Positions 1 through 9,026 of a stretch of 64,000 nucleotides of DNA are shown piece after piece. This DNA is from Streptomyces althioticus (lineage in GTDB: Bacteria > Actinomycetota > Actinomycetes > Streptomycetales > Streptomycetaceae). The notes beneath the pieces are model-generated. The model was given only the letters and a program-made list of their open reading frames with translations, had not been told where the DNA came from and ran no database searches. Every line of letters begins with the position of its first letter. The first letter of the stretch is position 1. Where the stretch lies: assembly GCA_014649355.1 (NCBI GenBank), contig BMSW01000005.1:124001-188000 (forward strand), given 5' to 3'. The position numbers were made by a program, and so were the translations under genes.

Positions 1-506
1 GGATCGGCGAGGCGTTGATCGACGGCAGCGTGCAGCTCAACCGCGCGGTGCCCACGCTGGGCCTGATCCCGCTGTTCATCCTCTGGCTGGGCATCGGTGA
101 GACCTTCAAGATCGCGATCATCGCCATCGTCGTCTACATCCCGATCTACCTGAACACCCACGCCGCGTTGTCGGGCATCGACCACCGCTTCGTGGAACTG
201 GCGGAGGTGCAGGGCCTGTCCCGGTTCGCCTTCGTCCGGCAGGTCGTCGTGCCGGGCGCGCTGCCCGGCTTCTTCGTCGGGCTGCGGCTCGGCGTCACCG
301 GGTCCTGGCTGGGCCTGGTCGTCCTCGAGCAGATCAACGCCACCAGCGGACTCGGCTACATGATGTTCCAGGCGCAGAACTACGGCCAGACGGACGTCAT
401 CCTCGTCGGTCTCGTCGTCTACGGCCTCTTCGGCCTGGTCTCCGACACCGCCGTCCGCGCGATCGAACGGAGGGTGCTGTCATGGCGCCGCACACTGAGC
501 AGCTGA
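1..506 (+). CDS. ABC transporter permease, aliphatic sulfonate/nitrate type (5' truncated)
   Basis: Inner-membrane permease of the SsuC/TauC/NrtB type (BPD_transp_1 family), probably importing an organosulfonate. The reading frame is open from the first bases of the window, so the N-terminus lies upstream. The visible 165 or so residues carry several hydrophobic helices and the EAA loop that contacts the ATPase (EVQGLSRFAFVRQVVVPGALP, around nt 205-265). Its stop overlaps the start of the ATPase gene by 25 nt, so the two are translationally coupled. Substrate assignment rests on the downstream monooxygenase and TauD genes; nitrate or thiamine-precursor permeases look similar. Confidence 0.88.
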   Translation, partial: IGEALIDGSVQLNRAVPTLGLIPLFILWLGIGETFKIAIIAIVVYIPIYLNTHAALSGIDHRFVELAEVQGLSRFAFVRQVVVPGALPGFFVGLRLGVTGSWLGLVVLEQINATSGLGYMMFQAQNYGQTDVILVGLVVYGLFGLVSDTAVRAIERRVLSWRRTLSS

Positions 507-1201
507 CCCGGCCGGCCGTGCGCCTGCGCGGCCTGACCCGGTCCTTCGAGGGACGCACGGTCCTCGACGGCGTCGACCTGGACCTGCCCGCCGGGCAGTT
601 CACCGCGCTGCTCGGGCACAGCGGCTCCGGCAAGAGCACACTGCTGCGGGCGATCGCGGGCATCGACCACGGGGTGGCGGGCAGCGGCACGCTGACCGCG
701 CCCGAGCGGGTGTCGGTGGTCTTCCAGGACTCCCGGCTGCTGCCCTGGCGCCGGATCCTGCCCAACGTGCTCCTCGGGCTGGACGGCAAGGACGCCGGGG
801 AACGCGGCCGGGCCGCGCTCGCCGAGGTCGGTCTCGGCGGCCGGGAACGCGCCTGGCCGAGCGAGCTGTCGGGCGGTGAGCAGCAGCGGGCCGCCCTGGC
901 CCGGTCCCTGGTGCGCGAGCCGGAACTGCTGCTGGCGGACGAGCCGTTCGGGGCGCTGGACGCGCTGACCCGGATCAAGATGCACGCGCTGCTGCGGCAG
1001 CTGTGGGAGCGGCACCGGCCGTCGGTGCTGCTGGTCACGCACGACGTGGACGAGGCGATCGTCCTCGCGGACCGGGTGCTGGTGCTGGAGGACGGCCGGA
1101 TCGGGCTCGACCTGACGGTCGACCGTGACGGCCCGGACGCCCACCGCGCGTACCGCGGCCGGCTGCTGAAGGCGCTCGGCGTCTCCGAGGACGCCCCGTG
1201 A
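482..1201 (+). CDS. ABC transporter ATP-binding protein, SsuB/TauB type
   Basis: Cytoplasmic ATPase that powers the adjacent permease. Its 239 residues show Walker A (GHSGSGKST), a Q-loop (VFQDSRLLPW, a motif typical of the sulfonate/nitrate ATPases), the signature LSGGEQQRAALARSL, Walker B (LLLADEPFGALD) and the H-loop (LLVTHDVDEA). The ATG lies inside the 3' end of the permease gene, in a different frame. Sixty-six bases separate it from the flavin monooxygenase, which fits one transcript. SsuB versus TauB cannot be settled from sequence alone. Confidence 0.92.
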   Translation: MAPHTEQLTRPAVRLRGLTRSFEGRTVLDGVDLDLPAGQFTALLGHSGSGKSTLLRAIAGIDHGVAGSGTLTAPERVSVVFQDSRLLPWRRILPNVLLGLDGKDAGERGRAALAEVGLGGRERAWPSELSGGEQQRAALARSLVREPELLLADEPFGALDALTRIKMHALLRQLWERHRPSVLLVTHDVDEAIVLADRVLVLEDGRIGLDLTVDRDGPDAHRAYRGRLLKALGVSEDAP

Positions 1202-1267
1202 CCGCCCGCCCGCGCCGCACCTGAACCACCCGGTCCGCACCACCCCCGCACCGCGAAGGGATCACCC

Positions 1268-2629
1268 ATGCCCAGACAGCTCCATCTGAACGCCTTCCTC
1301 ATGAATACCGGGCACCACGAGGCGTCCTGGCGGCTGCCCGAGAGCGATCCGCACGCCCACGTCGACCTGGACCACTACGTGCGCCTGGCCCGGACCGCCG
1401 AACGGGGCACGTTCGACTCGTTGTTCCTCGCCGACGGTCCCCAGCTGTGGAGTTCCGTGGCGCAGCGTCCCGCCGGGGCGCTGGAGCCGCTCACCCTGCT
1501 CACCGCCCTGGCGACCGCGACCGAGCACATCGGGCTGATCGCGACGGCGTCCACGTCGTACAACTCGCCCTACAACCTGGCGCGCAAGTTCGCCTCGCTC
1601 GACATCGTCAGCAAGGGGCGGGCCGGCTGGAACATCGTCACCACCGCCGGCGCCGAGGCGGCCCGCAACTTCGGCCTGGACGCGGAGCCCGCGCACGCCG
1701 AGCGGTACGCGCGTGCCGCCGAGTTCCTGGACGTCGCCCGGCTGCTGTGGGACAGCTGGGAGGACGACACGGTCGTCGCCGACAAGGCGGCCGGGGTGTG
1801 GGGCGACGACGCCAGGATCCACCCGCCGCGCCACCGGGGGACGTACTTCCGGGTGGAGGGCGCGCTCAACGTGCCGCGCACCCCGCAGGGGTATCCGCTG
1901 CTGGTGCAGGCCGGGTCGTCGGAGGACGGCAAGCGGTTCGCGGCGCGGTACGCGGAGGCCGTGTTCACGGCCCAGCAGACCCTGGCCGACGCTCAGTCCT
2001 TCTACGCCGACCTCAAGGCCCGTACGGCCGCGGCCGGGCGCGACCCGGACCACGTCAAGGTGCTGCCCGGCATCGTGCCCGTGGTCGGCTCCACCGAGGC
2101 CGAGGCGCGGCGTCTGGAGCGGGTGCTGGAGGAGCACATCGTGCACGAGCACGGGGTGCGCCGCCTGGAGGAGCTGCTGCGGCTCGCCCCCGGGACGCTC
2201 GACCTGGACGGCCCGCTGCCCGACGGCCTTCCCGCGGAGGACGAGATCGAGGGCGCCAAGAGCCGCTACACGCTGATCGTGGAGCTGGCCCGGCGCGAGC
2301 GGCTCACCGTGCGGCAGCTCATCGGGCGGCTGGGCGGCGGGCGCGGGCACCTGACCTTCGCCGGCACGCCCGAGCAGGTCGCCGACACCATCGGCCGGTG
2401 GTTCGCCGAGGGCGCCGCCGACGGTTTCAACATCATGCCCGCGGTCCTGCCGTCCGGTCTGGAGACGTTCGTCGACCAGGTCGTCCCGATCCTGCGCGCC
2501 CGCGGCCTGTTCCGCACCGAGTACGGCCCCCGGCGCACCCTGCGCGAGCGCTACGGCCTGCCGCGGCCCGCCAACCAGCACGTCACCCCGCACGCCCAGG
2601 AGCCGGCCCCCGCGGCCGCGCTCGTCTGA
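1268..2629 (+). CDS. LLM-class flavin-dependent monooxygenase (NtaA/SnaA/DszA family)
   Basis: FMNH2-dependent oxygenase of 453 residues with a TIM-barrel luciferase-like fold. The start is the ATG at 1268. The N-terminus LNAFLMNTGHHEASWRLP and the segment TASTSYNSPYNLARKFASLD followed by GRAGWNIVTT are hallmarks of the NtaA/SnaA/DszA branch (nitrilotriacetate monooxygenase, pristinamycin SnaA, sulfone monooxygenase DszA). Members of this branch next to sulfonate ABC transporters are believed to cleave C-S bonds with reduced flavin supplied by a separate reductase; none is visible here. It lies between the ABC ATPase and a TauD-type gene, 26 nt before the latter. The exact substrate is unknown. 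Confidence 0.88.
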   Translation: MPRQLHLNAFLMNTGHHEASWRLPESDPHAHVDLDHYVRLARTAERGTFDSLFLADGPQLWSSVAQRPAGALEPLTLLTALATATEHIGLIATASTSYNSPYNLARKFASLDIVSKGRAGWNIVTTAGAEAARNFGLDAEPAHAERYARAAEFLDVARLLWDSWEDDTVVADKAAGVWGDDARIHPPRHRGTYFRVEGALNVPRTPQGYPLLVQAGSSEDGKRFAARYAEAVFTAQQTLADAQSFYADLKARTAAAGRDPDHVKVLPGIVPVVGSTEAEARRLERVLEEHIVHEHGVRRLEELLRLAPGTLDLDGPLPDGLPAEDEIEGAKSRYTLIVELARRERLTVRQLIGRLGGGRGHLTFAGTPEQVADTIGRWFAEGAADGFNIMPAVLPSGLETFVDQVVPILRARGLFRTEYGPRRTLRERYGLPRPANQHVTPHAQEPAPAAALV

Positions 2630-2655
2630 CCGCCCCGCAGAGAGGAACACCCCTC

Positions 2656-3567
2656 ATGTCCGACCTCCGGATCAGCAAGGTCACCGCGAACATCGGCGCC
2701 CGGGTCGCCGGCGTCGACCTCTCCCGCCCGCTGGACGACGCCACCGTCACCGCGCTGCGGGACGCCCTGAACGAGCACAAGACGCTGCTCTTCGACGACG
2801 TGCACCTGGACGACGCCGGCCAGCAGGCGTTCGTGCGGCACTTCGGCGAGATCACCGGCGCCCACCCGACCGTGCCCGCCGTCGAGGGGGCGCCCAGCGT
2901 GCTGCCGGTCGACAGCGGGCACGGGCGGGCCGCGAACAACTGGCACACGGACGTCACCTTCGTCCTCAACCCGCCGCAGGCGACCTCCCTGCGCAGCGTC
3001 ACGATCCCGCCGTACGGGGGCGAGACGCTGATCGCCAGCTCGGCCGCCGCCTACCGTGACCTGCCCGAACCGCTGCGCCGGCTGGCCGACACGCTCTGGG
3101 CCGAGCACACCAACGACTACGACTACGCCGTGCCGGAGGAGGCGGTCGACGAGGACGAGGCGGCCCGGCGCGCCCAGTTCACCTCCGTGAGGTACCGCAC
3201 CGTCCACCCGGTGGTGCGGGTGCACCCCCTCACCGGTGAGCGCGGGCTGTTCATCGGCGGGTTCGCGCAGCGGATCGTGGGCCTGTCGAAGGGCGAGTCG
3301 CGCAAGGTGCTGGACCTGCTCCAGTCGTACGTCACCCGTCCGGAGAACGTGGTGCGCTGGCGCTGGGAGCCGAACCAGTTGGTGCTGTTCGACAACCGCA
3401 TCACCCAGCACTACGCGATCGACAACTACGACGGCCTGCCCCGCCGCCTGCACCGGGTGACGGTCGCCGGTGACGTGCCGGTCGGCATCGACGGCAAGGA
3501 GTCCTACGCGATCGAGGGGGACGCGTCGCACTACACGAGCGTGGCGAAGGTGCCGGCCGCCGCGTGA
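2656..3567 (+). CDS. TauD/TfdA family Fe(II)/2-oxoglutarate dioxygenase
   Basis: Non-haem iron dioxygenase of 303 residues that would hydroxylate a sulfonate such as taurine, releasing sulfite. The iron triad is visible as H97-x-D99 (NNWHTDVTF) and H252 (NRITQHYA), and R267 (LHRVTV) should hold 2-oxoglutarate; spacing matches TauD. The ATG at 2656 follows a GAGAGGAAC Shine-Dalgarno region; the same frame is open far upstream but that part overlaps the monooxygenase and is not coding. It is last in the sulfur operon and is followed by a hairpin with a T-run. Confidence 0.92.
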   Translation: MSDLRISKVTANIGARVAGVDLSRPLDDATVTALRDALNEHKTLLFDDVHLDDAGQQAFVRHFGEITGAHPTVPAVEGAPSVLPVDSGHGRAANNWHTDVTFVLNPPQATSLRSVTIPPYGGETLIASSAAAYRDLPEPLRRLADTLWAEHTNDYDYAVPEEAVDEDEAARRAQFTSVRYRTVHPVVRVHPLTGERGLFIGGFAQRIVGLSKGESRKVLDLLQSYVTRPENVVRWRWEPNQLVLFDNRITQHYAIDNYDGLPRRLHRVTVAGDVPVGIDGKESYAIEGDASHYTSVAKVPAAA

Positions 3568-3621
3568 CGGCCACCCCGCAGTGAGCGGACTGTAACCCTC
3601 CGCTTGACCGGCGTCCACATA

Positions 3622-3675
3622 CTGGGCGGCTGCCCCGGGACCGCCGGGCGGCCGCCCAGACTGGGGGCGTTTTTG
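3622..3675 (+). terminator. Rho-independent terminator of the organosulfur operon
   Basis: A 9-bp stem (CTGGGCGGC at 3622-3630, GCCGCCCAG at 3651-3659) encloses a GC-rich loop and is followed by a five-T run at 3670-3674, rare in this genome. It lies between the TauD gene and the amino-acid permease and separates the two units. Confidence 0.6.
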
Positions 3676-3707
3676 TCGTCTCCCCCCACATTGGACGAGC
3701 CGCGCCC

Positions 3708-5087
3708 ATGCCCCTCACCAAGGTCGAGACGCCCGCCGAGACCGACGGCGTCGCCCTCTCGCACGGACTCAAGCAGCGCCACCTGTCGATGATCGCCCTC
3801 GGCGGGGTCATCGGCGCCGGCCTGTTCGTCGGCTCCGGCGCCGGCATCGCCGCCGCGGGCCCCTCCATCGTGATCGCCTACGCCCTCTCCGGCCTGCTGG
3901 TCATGCTGGTGATGCGGATGCTGGGCGAGATGTCGGCCGCGTATCCCTCCTCCGGGTCCTTCTCCTCGCACGCCGAGCGGGCCATCGGCCCCTGGGCCGG
4001 GTTCACCGCAGGATGGGCGTTCTGGGTGCTGCTGTGCACCGCGGTCGGCCTGGAGGGCATCGGCGCCGCGCAGATCGTCCACGGCTGGCTGCCGGGCACA
4101 CCCGAGTGGGCGTGGGTCGCGCTGTTCATGGTGGTCTTCTGCGGGACCAACCTCGCGGCGGTGAAGAACTTCGGCGAGTTCGAGTTCTGGTTCGCCGCGC
4201 TGAAGGTCGGCGCGATCACCCTGTTCCTGGTGCTGGGCGTGCTGGCGCTGGCCGGTGTGCTGCCGGGCACCGACTCGCCGGGCGGATCGAACCTCAGCGA
4301 GCTGATGCCCAACGGCGGCGAGGGCCTGGTCATCGGTCTGCTCGCGTCCGTCTTCGCCTACGGCGGCCTGGAGACGGTGACCATCGCGGCCGCGGAGTCG
4401 CAGGACCCGGTCCGTGGTGTGGCGCGCGCGGTGCGCACCGCGATGTGGCGGATCGCGGTCTTCTACGTCGGCTCGATGGCCGTCATCGTCGCGCTTGTCC
4501 CCTGGGACTCCCCCGAGGTGGTGGAGAACGGCCCCTACGTCGCCGCCCTCGACCGGCTCGGCATCCCCGGCGCCGGCCAGCTGATGAACGTGGTCGTGCT
4601 GGTGGCGCTGCTGTCCGCGATGAACGCCAACATCTACGGCGCCTCCCGCATCGGCTACTCGCTGGTGGAACGCGGCCAGGGCCCGACGTGGCTGGGCCGG
4701 GTGTCGGGCGGGGTGCCGCGCGTCGCCGTGCTGGCGTCGTCCGTGTTCGGCTTCCTGTGCGTGCTGCTGAGCTACTGGCGTCCCGACGACGTCTTCGCCT
4801 GGCTGCTGAACATGATCGGCGCGGTGATCCTGGTCGTCTGGATCTTCATCGCCGTCTCCCAGCTCAGGCTGCGCCGCCGCCTGGAGCGTGAGACGCCGGA
4901 GCGGCTCGCCGTACGCATGTGGGCGTTCCCGTGGCTGACCTGGGTGGCCCTGGCCGGCATGGCGACGGTCTTCGTCCTCATGGCCCGCGAACCGGACACC
5001 CGGGTGCAGCTGTACTCGACGGGTGCGATGACGCTGGCGCTGGCGGCGGTCGGCTACGCCTGGCAGCGGGCACGCGAGCGCCGCTGA
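3708..5087 (+). CDS. Amino acid permease, APC superfamily
   Basis: Integral membrane transporter of 459 residues with about 12 predicted helices. The first helix carries MIALGGVIGAGLFVGSG, the unwound-helix substrate motif of the AAT branch (GabP, AroP, ProY). The conserved segment EFWFAALKVGAI around residue 160 and the SRIGYSLVERGQGP segment near residue 310 also fit this branch, so a proton-coupled importer of a neutral or aromatic amino acid or GABA is likely. The ATG at 3708 has only a weak Shine-Dalgarno sequence. It is transcribed alone between two terminators. Confidence 0.9.
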   Translation: MPLTKVETPAETDGVALSHGLKQRHLSMIALGGVIGAGLFVGSGAGIAAAGPSIVIAYALSGLLVMLVMRMLGEMSAAYPSSGSFSSHAERAIGPWAGFTAGWAFWVLLCTAVGLEGIGAAQIVHGWLPGTPEWAWVALFMVVFCGTNLAAVKNFGEFEFWFAALKVGAITLFLVLGVLALAGVLPGTDSPGGSNLSELMPNGGEGLVIGLLASVFAYGGLETVTIAAAESQDPVRGVARAVRTAMWRIAVFYVGSMAVIVALVPWDSPEVVENGPYVAALDRLGIPGAGQLMNVVVLVALLSAMNANIYGASRIGYSLVERGQGPTWLGRVSGGVPRVAVLASSVFGFLCVLLSYWRPDDVFAWLLNMIGAVILVVWIFIAVSQLRLRRRLERETPERLAVRMWAFPWLTWVALAGMATVFVLMAREPDTRVQLYSTGAMTLALAAVGYAWQRARERR

Positions 5088-5102
5088 CGCCCTTGCCCCA
5101 CC

Positions 5103-5140
5103 CGGAAGCCCCCGCGAGGTCCCACTCGCGGGGGCTTCCG
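5103..5140 (+). terminator. Terminator hairpin after the amino acid permease
   Basis: A perfect 16-bp stem, CGGAAGCCCCCGCGAG (5103-5118) with its complement at 5125-5140, and a 6-nt loop, 15 nt after the permease stop. Confidence 0.75.
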
Positions 5141-5170
5141 GTATGCGGCATTCCGGGTCATCGTTGCGCA

Positions 5171-5413
5171 ATGGCGACACTCAGAAGACGGACGCTGCTG
5201 TGCTCGACGTGCGGCGGCCCGCATCCTCACCGTCTGCTGAACCGGGAGGAGGAGGCTGCGGCCAAGCGACAGCTGGGGCTTCGAGCCACTTACGACTTCT
5301 GGATCTGCGAGAACGTGGTGGACACGGACACCGGTGCGCAGTGCCGCACACTGCGCCGATGGGCCGCGACCAGACCGTTCCCCAAGCCGGTCAAGCTGCT
5401 GCCTCCGGACTGA
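5171..5413 (+). CDS. Small cysteine-rich conserved hypothetical protein
   Basis: Protein of 80 residues with no assigned function. Cysteines at positions 11 and 14 (CSTC) and at 46 and 58 could form one zinc-binding knuckle. It is basic at the N-terminus and ends in a proline/lysine-rich tail. The ATG at 5171 has no obvious Shine-Dalgarno sequence and lies only 31 nt after a strong terminator, so a leaderless or very short-leader transcript is likely. It converges with the DsbA-like gene, with 6 nt between the stops. Codon usage is normal for the genome, supporting a real gene. Confidence 0.65.
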   Translation: MATLRRRTLLCSTCGGPHPHRLLNREEEAAAKRQLGLRATYDFWICENVVDTDTGAQCRTLRRWAATRPFPKPVKLLPPD

Positions 5414-5419
5414 CCCCCG

Positions 5420-6067
5420 TCACAGGTTGCTGAAGTCCGGCCCCTTCGTACGCGTGCGCTTGATCTCGTAGAAGCCGGGGACCGAGGCGACCGCGAGGGT
5501 GCCGTCCCAGAGGCGGACGGCTTCCTCGCCCTGGGGGGCGGGGGTGACGACCGGGCCGAAGAAGGCGATCTCCTCGCCGTCGGGTCCGGGGACCGCGATC
5601 ACCGGGGTGCCGACCTCCTGGCCGACCTTGTCGATGCCCTCCTTGTGGGAGGCGCGCAGCTGCGGCTCGTACGGGGTGGAGTCCCAGTGGTCCATGAGCG
5701 ACTCGGGCAGCCCGACGTCCTTCAGCGCCGCCGCGACCGTCTCCTTGCCGGGACCCTCGTCCTGGTTGTGGATGCGGGTGCCGAGCGCGGTGTAGAGGTC
5801 GCCGAGCACCTGCGGGCCGTGCTCCTCCTGCGCCGCGATCACCACGCGCACCGGGCCCCAGGCCTTCACCTCGAGCATCTCGCGGTACTCCGCGGGCAGC
5901 TCGTCCAGCTTGTCCTCGTTGAGGACGGCCAGGCTCATCAGGTGCCAGCGGACGTCCAGGTCCCGCTGCTTCTGCACCTCCAGCACCCACCGGGAGGTCA
6001 TCCAGGCCCAGGGGCACAGCGGGTCGAACCAGAAGTCGACGGGCGTGGCGGGAGACTTGTCCGACAT
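5420..6067 (-). CDS. DsbA family protein, mycothiol-dependent nitroreductase (Rv2466c) type
   Basis: Thioredoxin-fold protein of 215 residues, cytoplasmic (no signal peptide), of the DsbA/FrnE group. The N-terminal strand is followed by DPLCPWAW, where the usual CPxC redox motif has lost its second cysteine (CPWA). Mycobacterial Rv2466c has CPWC and uses mycothiol as reductant; the single-cysteine form could still work by a monothiol mechanism. The start at 6067 (MSDKSPAT) is preceded by an AGGAG site; a longer reading to 6103 lacks one. It is divergent from the aminopeptidase gene. Confidence 0.85.
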   Translation of the reverse strand: MSDKSPATPVDFWFDPLCPWAWMTSRWVLEVQKQRDLDVRWHLMSLAVLNEDKLDELPAEYREMLEVKAWGPVRVVIAAQEEHGPQVLGDLYTALGTRIHNQDEGPGKETVAAALKDVGLPESLMDHWDSTPYEPQLRASHKEGIDKVGQEVGTPVIAVPGPDGEEIAFFGPVVTPAPQGEEAVRLWDGTLAVASVPGFYEIKRTRTKGPDFSNL

Positions 6068-6204
6068 GTCGCTCCTCGTGAAGGCAGTGTTTCCCCGTGG
6101 CAACGCCGTGGCTCGCCCTGGCCATTCCCGGCTGACCCGCGTCAGGGGCGCATGGCAGGATCGGTCCTGTCCATCCCTGTCGACGACGCATGAGGAGTCC
6201 GCCC

Positions 6205-8781
6205 GTGCCCGGTGAGAACCTGACCCGTGACGAGGCCCGGGAGCGGGCAGCGCTGCTGTCCGTCGACGGGTACGAGGTGTCCCTGGACCTGAGGTCCGCG
6301 GTGGGCGGGCACGAGGGCGAAGGACCGCGCACCTTCCGGTCGGTCACCACCGTGCGGTTCCGCTGCGCCGAGCCGGGCGCGAGCAGCTTCGCCGACCTGA
6401 TCGCCCCGAGCGTGACGGCGGTGTCCCTGAACGGCCGCGACCTGGACCCCGGCCAGGTCTTCGACGGCAGCCGCATCCTCCTGGAGGACCTGGCCGCCGA
6501 GAACGAGCTCGTGGTGGACGCGCAGTGCGCCTACTCCCGCACCGGCGAGGGCATGCACCGCTTCGTCGACCCCGAGGACGGCGAGGTGTACCTGTACACC
6601 CAGTACGAGCCGGCCGACGCCCGCCGGGTCTACGCGAACTTCGAGCAGCCGGACCTGAAGGCCCCGTACCGCTTCGAGGTGCGGGCCCCCGAGGGCTGGA
6701 CGGTGTGGAGCAACGGCGCGGGCGAACTGACGGACGGGGTCTGGCGGTTCGCGGAGACCAAGCCGATCTCGACGTACATCACGTGTGTCGTCGCGGGTCC
6801 GTACCACTATGTGACCGACCGCTACGAGCGGGTCTTCGAGGACGGCACCCGGCTGGAGATCCCGCTCGGCGCGATGTGCCGCAAGGGCCTCGCCCCGCAC
6901 TTCGACGCCGACGACGTCTTCCTGGTCACCAAGCAGGGCCTGGACTTCTTCCACGACCACTTCGACTACCCGTACCCGTTCGGGAAGTACGACCAGGCGT
7001 TCGTGCCGGAGTACAACCTGGGCGCGATGGAGAACCCGGGGATGGTGACCTTCCGCGAGGAGTTCATCTTCCGCGGCAAGGTGACGCGGGCCTCCTACGA
7101 GGGCCGGGCCAACGTGATCCTGCACGAGATGGCCCACATGTGGTTCGGCGACCTGGTCACCATGGAGTGGTGGGACGACCTGTGGCTGAAGGAGTCCTTC
7201 GCGGACTTCATGGGCGCGTTCTCCCTGGTCGGCGCGACCCGCTTCACCGACGGCTGGATCACCTTCGCCAACCGCCGCAAGGCGTGGGCCTACCGCGCGG
7301 ACCAGCTGCCCTCCACCCACCCCATCACCGCCGACATCCGCGACCTCCAGGACGCCAAGCTCAACTTCGACGGCATCACCTACGCCAAGGGCGCCTCCGT
7401 GCTCAAGCAGCTCGTGGCGTACGTCGGGCAGGACGCGTTCCTGGAGGGCGCCCGCCGCTACTTCAAGCGGCACGCCTACGGCAACACGCGCCTCGGCGAC
7501 CTGCTGTCCGTGCTGGAGGAGACCAGCGGCCGGGACATGGCCGCCTGGTCCCGGGCGTGGCTGGAGACGGCCGGGGTCAACTCCCTCACCCCGCAGGTGC
7601 TGCTGCGTGAGGACGGCACCGTGGACGAACTGGCCGTCGTGCAGGAGGCCGCGGAGTCGCACCCCGAACTGCGTCCCCACCGGGTCGCGGTGGGCCTGTA
7701 CCGGCGCACGGACTCGGGCACCCTGGAGCGGTACGCCCAGGCCGAGACGGACGTCGAGGGCCCGCGCACGGTCGTGGCGGAGCTGGCGGGCGCGGACGCG
7801 CCGGAGCTGGTGCTGGTCAACGACGAGGACCTGACGTACTGCAAGACGCGTTTCGACGACACCTCGCTGGCCACGCTCCGGGAGGCGCTCGGCGACCTCA
7901 CCGACCCGCTGGCCCGCGCGCTGTGCTGGTCCGCCCTGTGGAACATGACGCGCGACGCGCTGCTGCCGGCCCGGGACTTCATCGCCCTGGTGCTGCGGTT
8001 CGCGGGCCGCGAGACCGACATCGGCGTGCTGCAGATGCTGCACGCCTGGGCGGAGTCGGCGGCCGTGCACTACACCGCGCCCGAGCGCCGCGAGGAGACG
8101 GGGCGGCGGCTCGCCGAGGGTGCGGCGGAGCAGCTGCGGGCGGCCGGCGAGGGCAGCGAGCAGCAGCTGGCGTGGGCGCGGTTCACCGCCCGCGTGGCGT
8201 GCACCGAGGCCGACTTCGAGCTGCTGGCGTCGCTGCTGGACGGCACGGTGACCCTGCCGGGTCTGGAGGTGGACCAGGAGCTGCGCTGGGCGTTCCTGGA
8301 GCCGCTGGCCGCGCACGGGGCGGCCGACGAGAAGCGGCTGGACGAGGAGCTCGCGCGGGACGACACCGCGTCCGGCCGCCGTCACCACGTCCGCTGTCTC
8401 GCGGCCCGCCCGTCGGAGGCGGTCAAGGCGCAGTGCTGGGCGCAGGTCGTGGAGTCGGACGCGCTGTCCAACGCGCTGGTGGAGGCGACGATCGCGGGCT
8501 TCGCGCAGCCGTCCCAGCGCGAGCTGCTCGCGCCGTACGCGGAGAAGTACTTCGCGGTGATCGAGCGGGTGTGGACGGAGCGGTCGATCCAGATCGGCAT
8601 GGACGTGGTCCGGGGTCTGTTCCCGTCCTACGAGGACTCGCGGGGCACGCTGGACGCGACCGACGCGTGGCTCGCCTCCCACGAGGACGCGGCGCCGGCG
8701 CTGCGGCGGCTCGTGCTGGAGGCGCGGGACGATCTGGCGCGGGCGCTGCGGGGGCAGGCGTGTGACGCGGCTGCGGGCTGA
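6205..8781 (+). CDS. pepN: Aminopeptidase N, M1 family zinc metallopeptidase (copy 1)
   Basis: Cytosolic broad-specificity aminopeptidase of 858 residues. The exopeptidase motif GAMEN is at residues 273-277 and the zinc site is H307-E308-x-x-H311 with E330 (HEMAH then WLKESF). The C-terminal half is the helical ERAP1-like domain of the actinobacterial PepN form. The GTG at 6205 is chosen because GAGGAG lies 7 nt upstream and the resulting start (VPGENLTRDEA) aligns with the second copy at 18.7 kb (VPGTNLTREEA); an ATG at 6190 overlaps that ribosome site. A paralogue 10 kb away has the same architecture. Confidence 0.95.
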   Translation: MPGENLTRDEARERAALLSVDGYEVSLDLRSAVGGHEGEGPRTFRSVTTVRFRCAEPGASSFADLIAPSVTAVSLNGRDLDPGQVFDGSRILLEDLAAENELVVDAQCAYSRTGEGMHRFVDPEDGEVYLYTQYEPADARRVYANFEQPDLKAPYRFEVRAPEGWTVWSNGAGELTDGVWRFAETKPISTYITCVVAGPYHYVTDRYERVFEDGTRLEIPLGAMCRKGLAPHFDADDVFLVTKQGLDFFHDHFDYPYPFGKYDQAFVPEYNLGAMENPGMVTFREEFIFRGKVTRASYEGRANVILHEMAHMWFGDLVTMEWWDDLWLKESFADFMGAFSLVGATRFTDGWITFANRRKAWAYRADQLPSTHPITADIRDLQDAKLNFDGITYAKGASVLKQLVAYVGQDAFLEGARRYFKRHAYGNTRLGDLLSVLEETSGRDMAAWSRAWLETAGVNSLTPQVLLREDGTVDELAVVQEAAESHPELRPHRVAVGLYRRTDSGTLERYAQAETDVEGPRTVVAELAGADAPELVLVNDEDLTYCKTRFDDTSLATLREALGDLTDPLARALCWSALWNMTRDALLPARDFIALVLRFAGRETDIGVLQMLHAWAESAAVHYTAPERREETGRRLAEGAAEQLRAAGEGSEQQLAWARFTARVACTEADFELLASLLDGTVTLPGLEVDQELRWAFLEPLAAHGAADEKRLDEELARDDTASGRRHHVRCLAARPSEAVKAQCWAQVVESDALSNALVEATIAGFAQPSQRELLAPYAEKYFAVIERVWTERSIQIGMDVVRGLFPSYEDSRGTLDATDAWLASHEDAAPALRRLVLEARDDLARALRGQACDAAAG

Positions 8782-8816
8782 CCCCCCGGGGCTCCGCCCC
8801 GGACCCCGCTCCTCAT

Positions 8817-8850
8817 ACGCCGGAGGGGCTGCCGACAGCCCCTCCGGCGT
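8817..8850 (+). terminator. Terminator hairpin after pepN copy 1
   Basis: A perfect 15-bp stem (8817-8831 with 8836-8850) around a CCGA tetraloop, 35 nt past the aminopeptidase stop; no T-run. Confidence 0.7.
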
Positions 8851-9026
8851 GTGCGACCACCGTTACCGAACGGGGGCATTCGCCCCCGTAACCCCGCCTC
8901 CTCACCCGAACGGACCAGCGGCTTTCGGTATCCGAACAGGCGTCCTTTAGTGCGGGCTTGTCCGGGTTCGTCGACGGGCGTGTAACAGGGGTTCGAGGGG
9001 CGGCCGGAGGCGGGAAATTGCCGGTC

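Noticed and set aside
1447..2655. N-terminal extension of the TauD frame upstream to 1447
   Set aside because: Translation is Arg/Ala/Gly low complexity and overlaps the monooxygenase; the ATG at 2656 has a ribosome site and fits TauD length.
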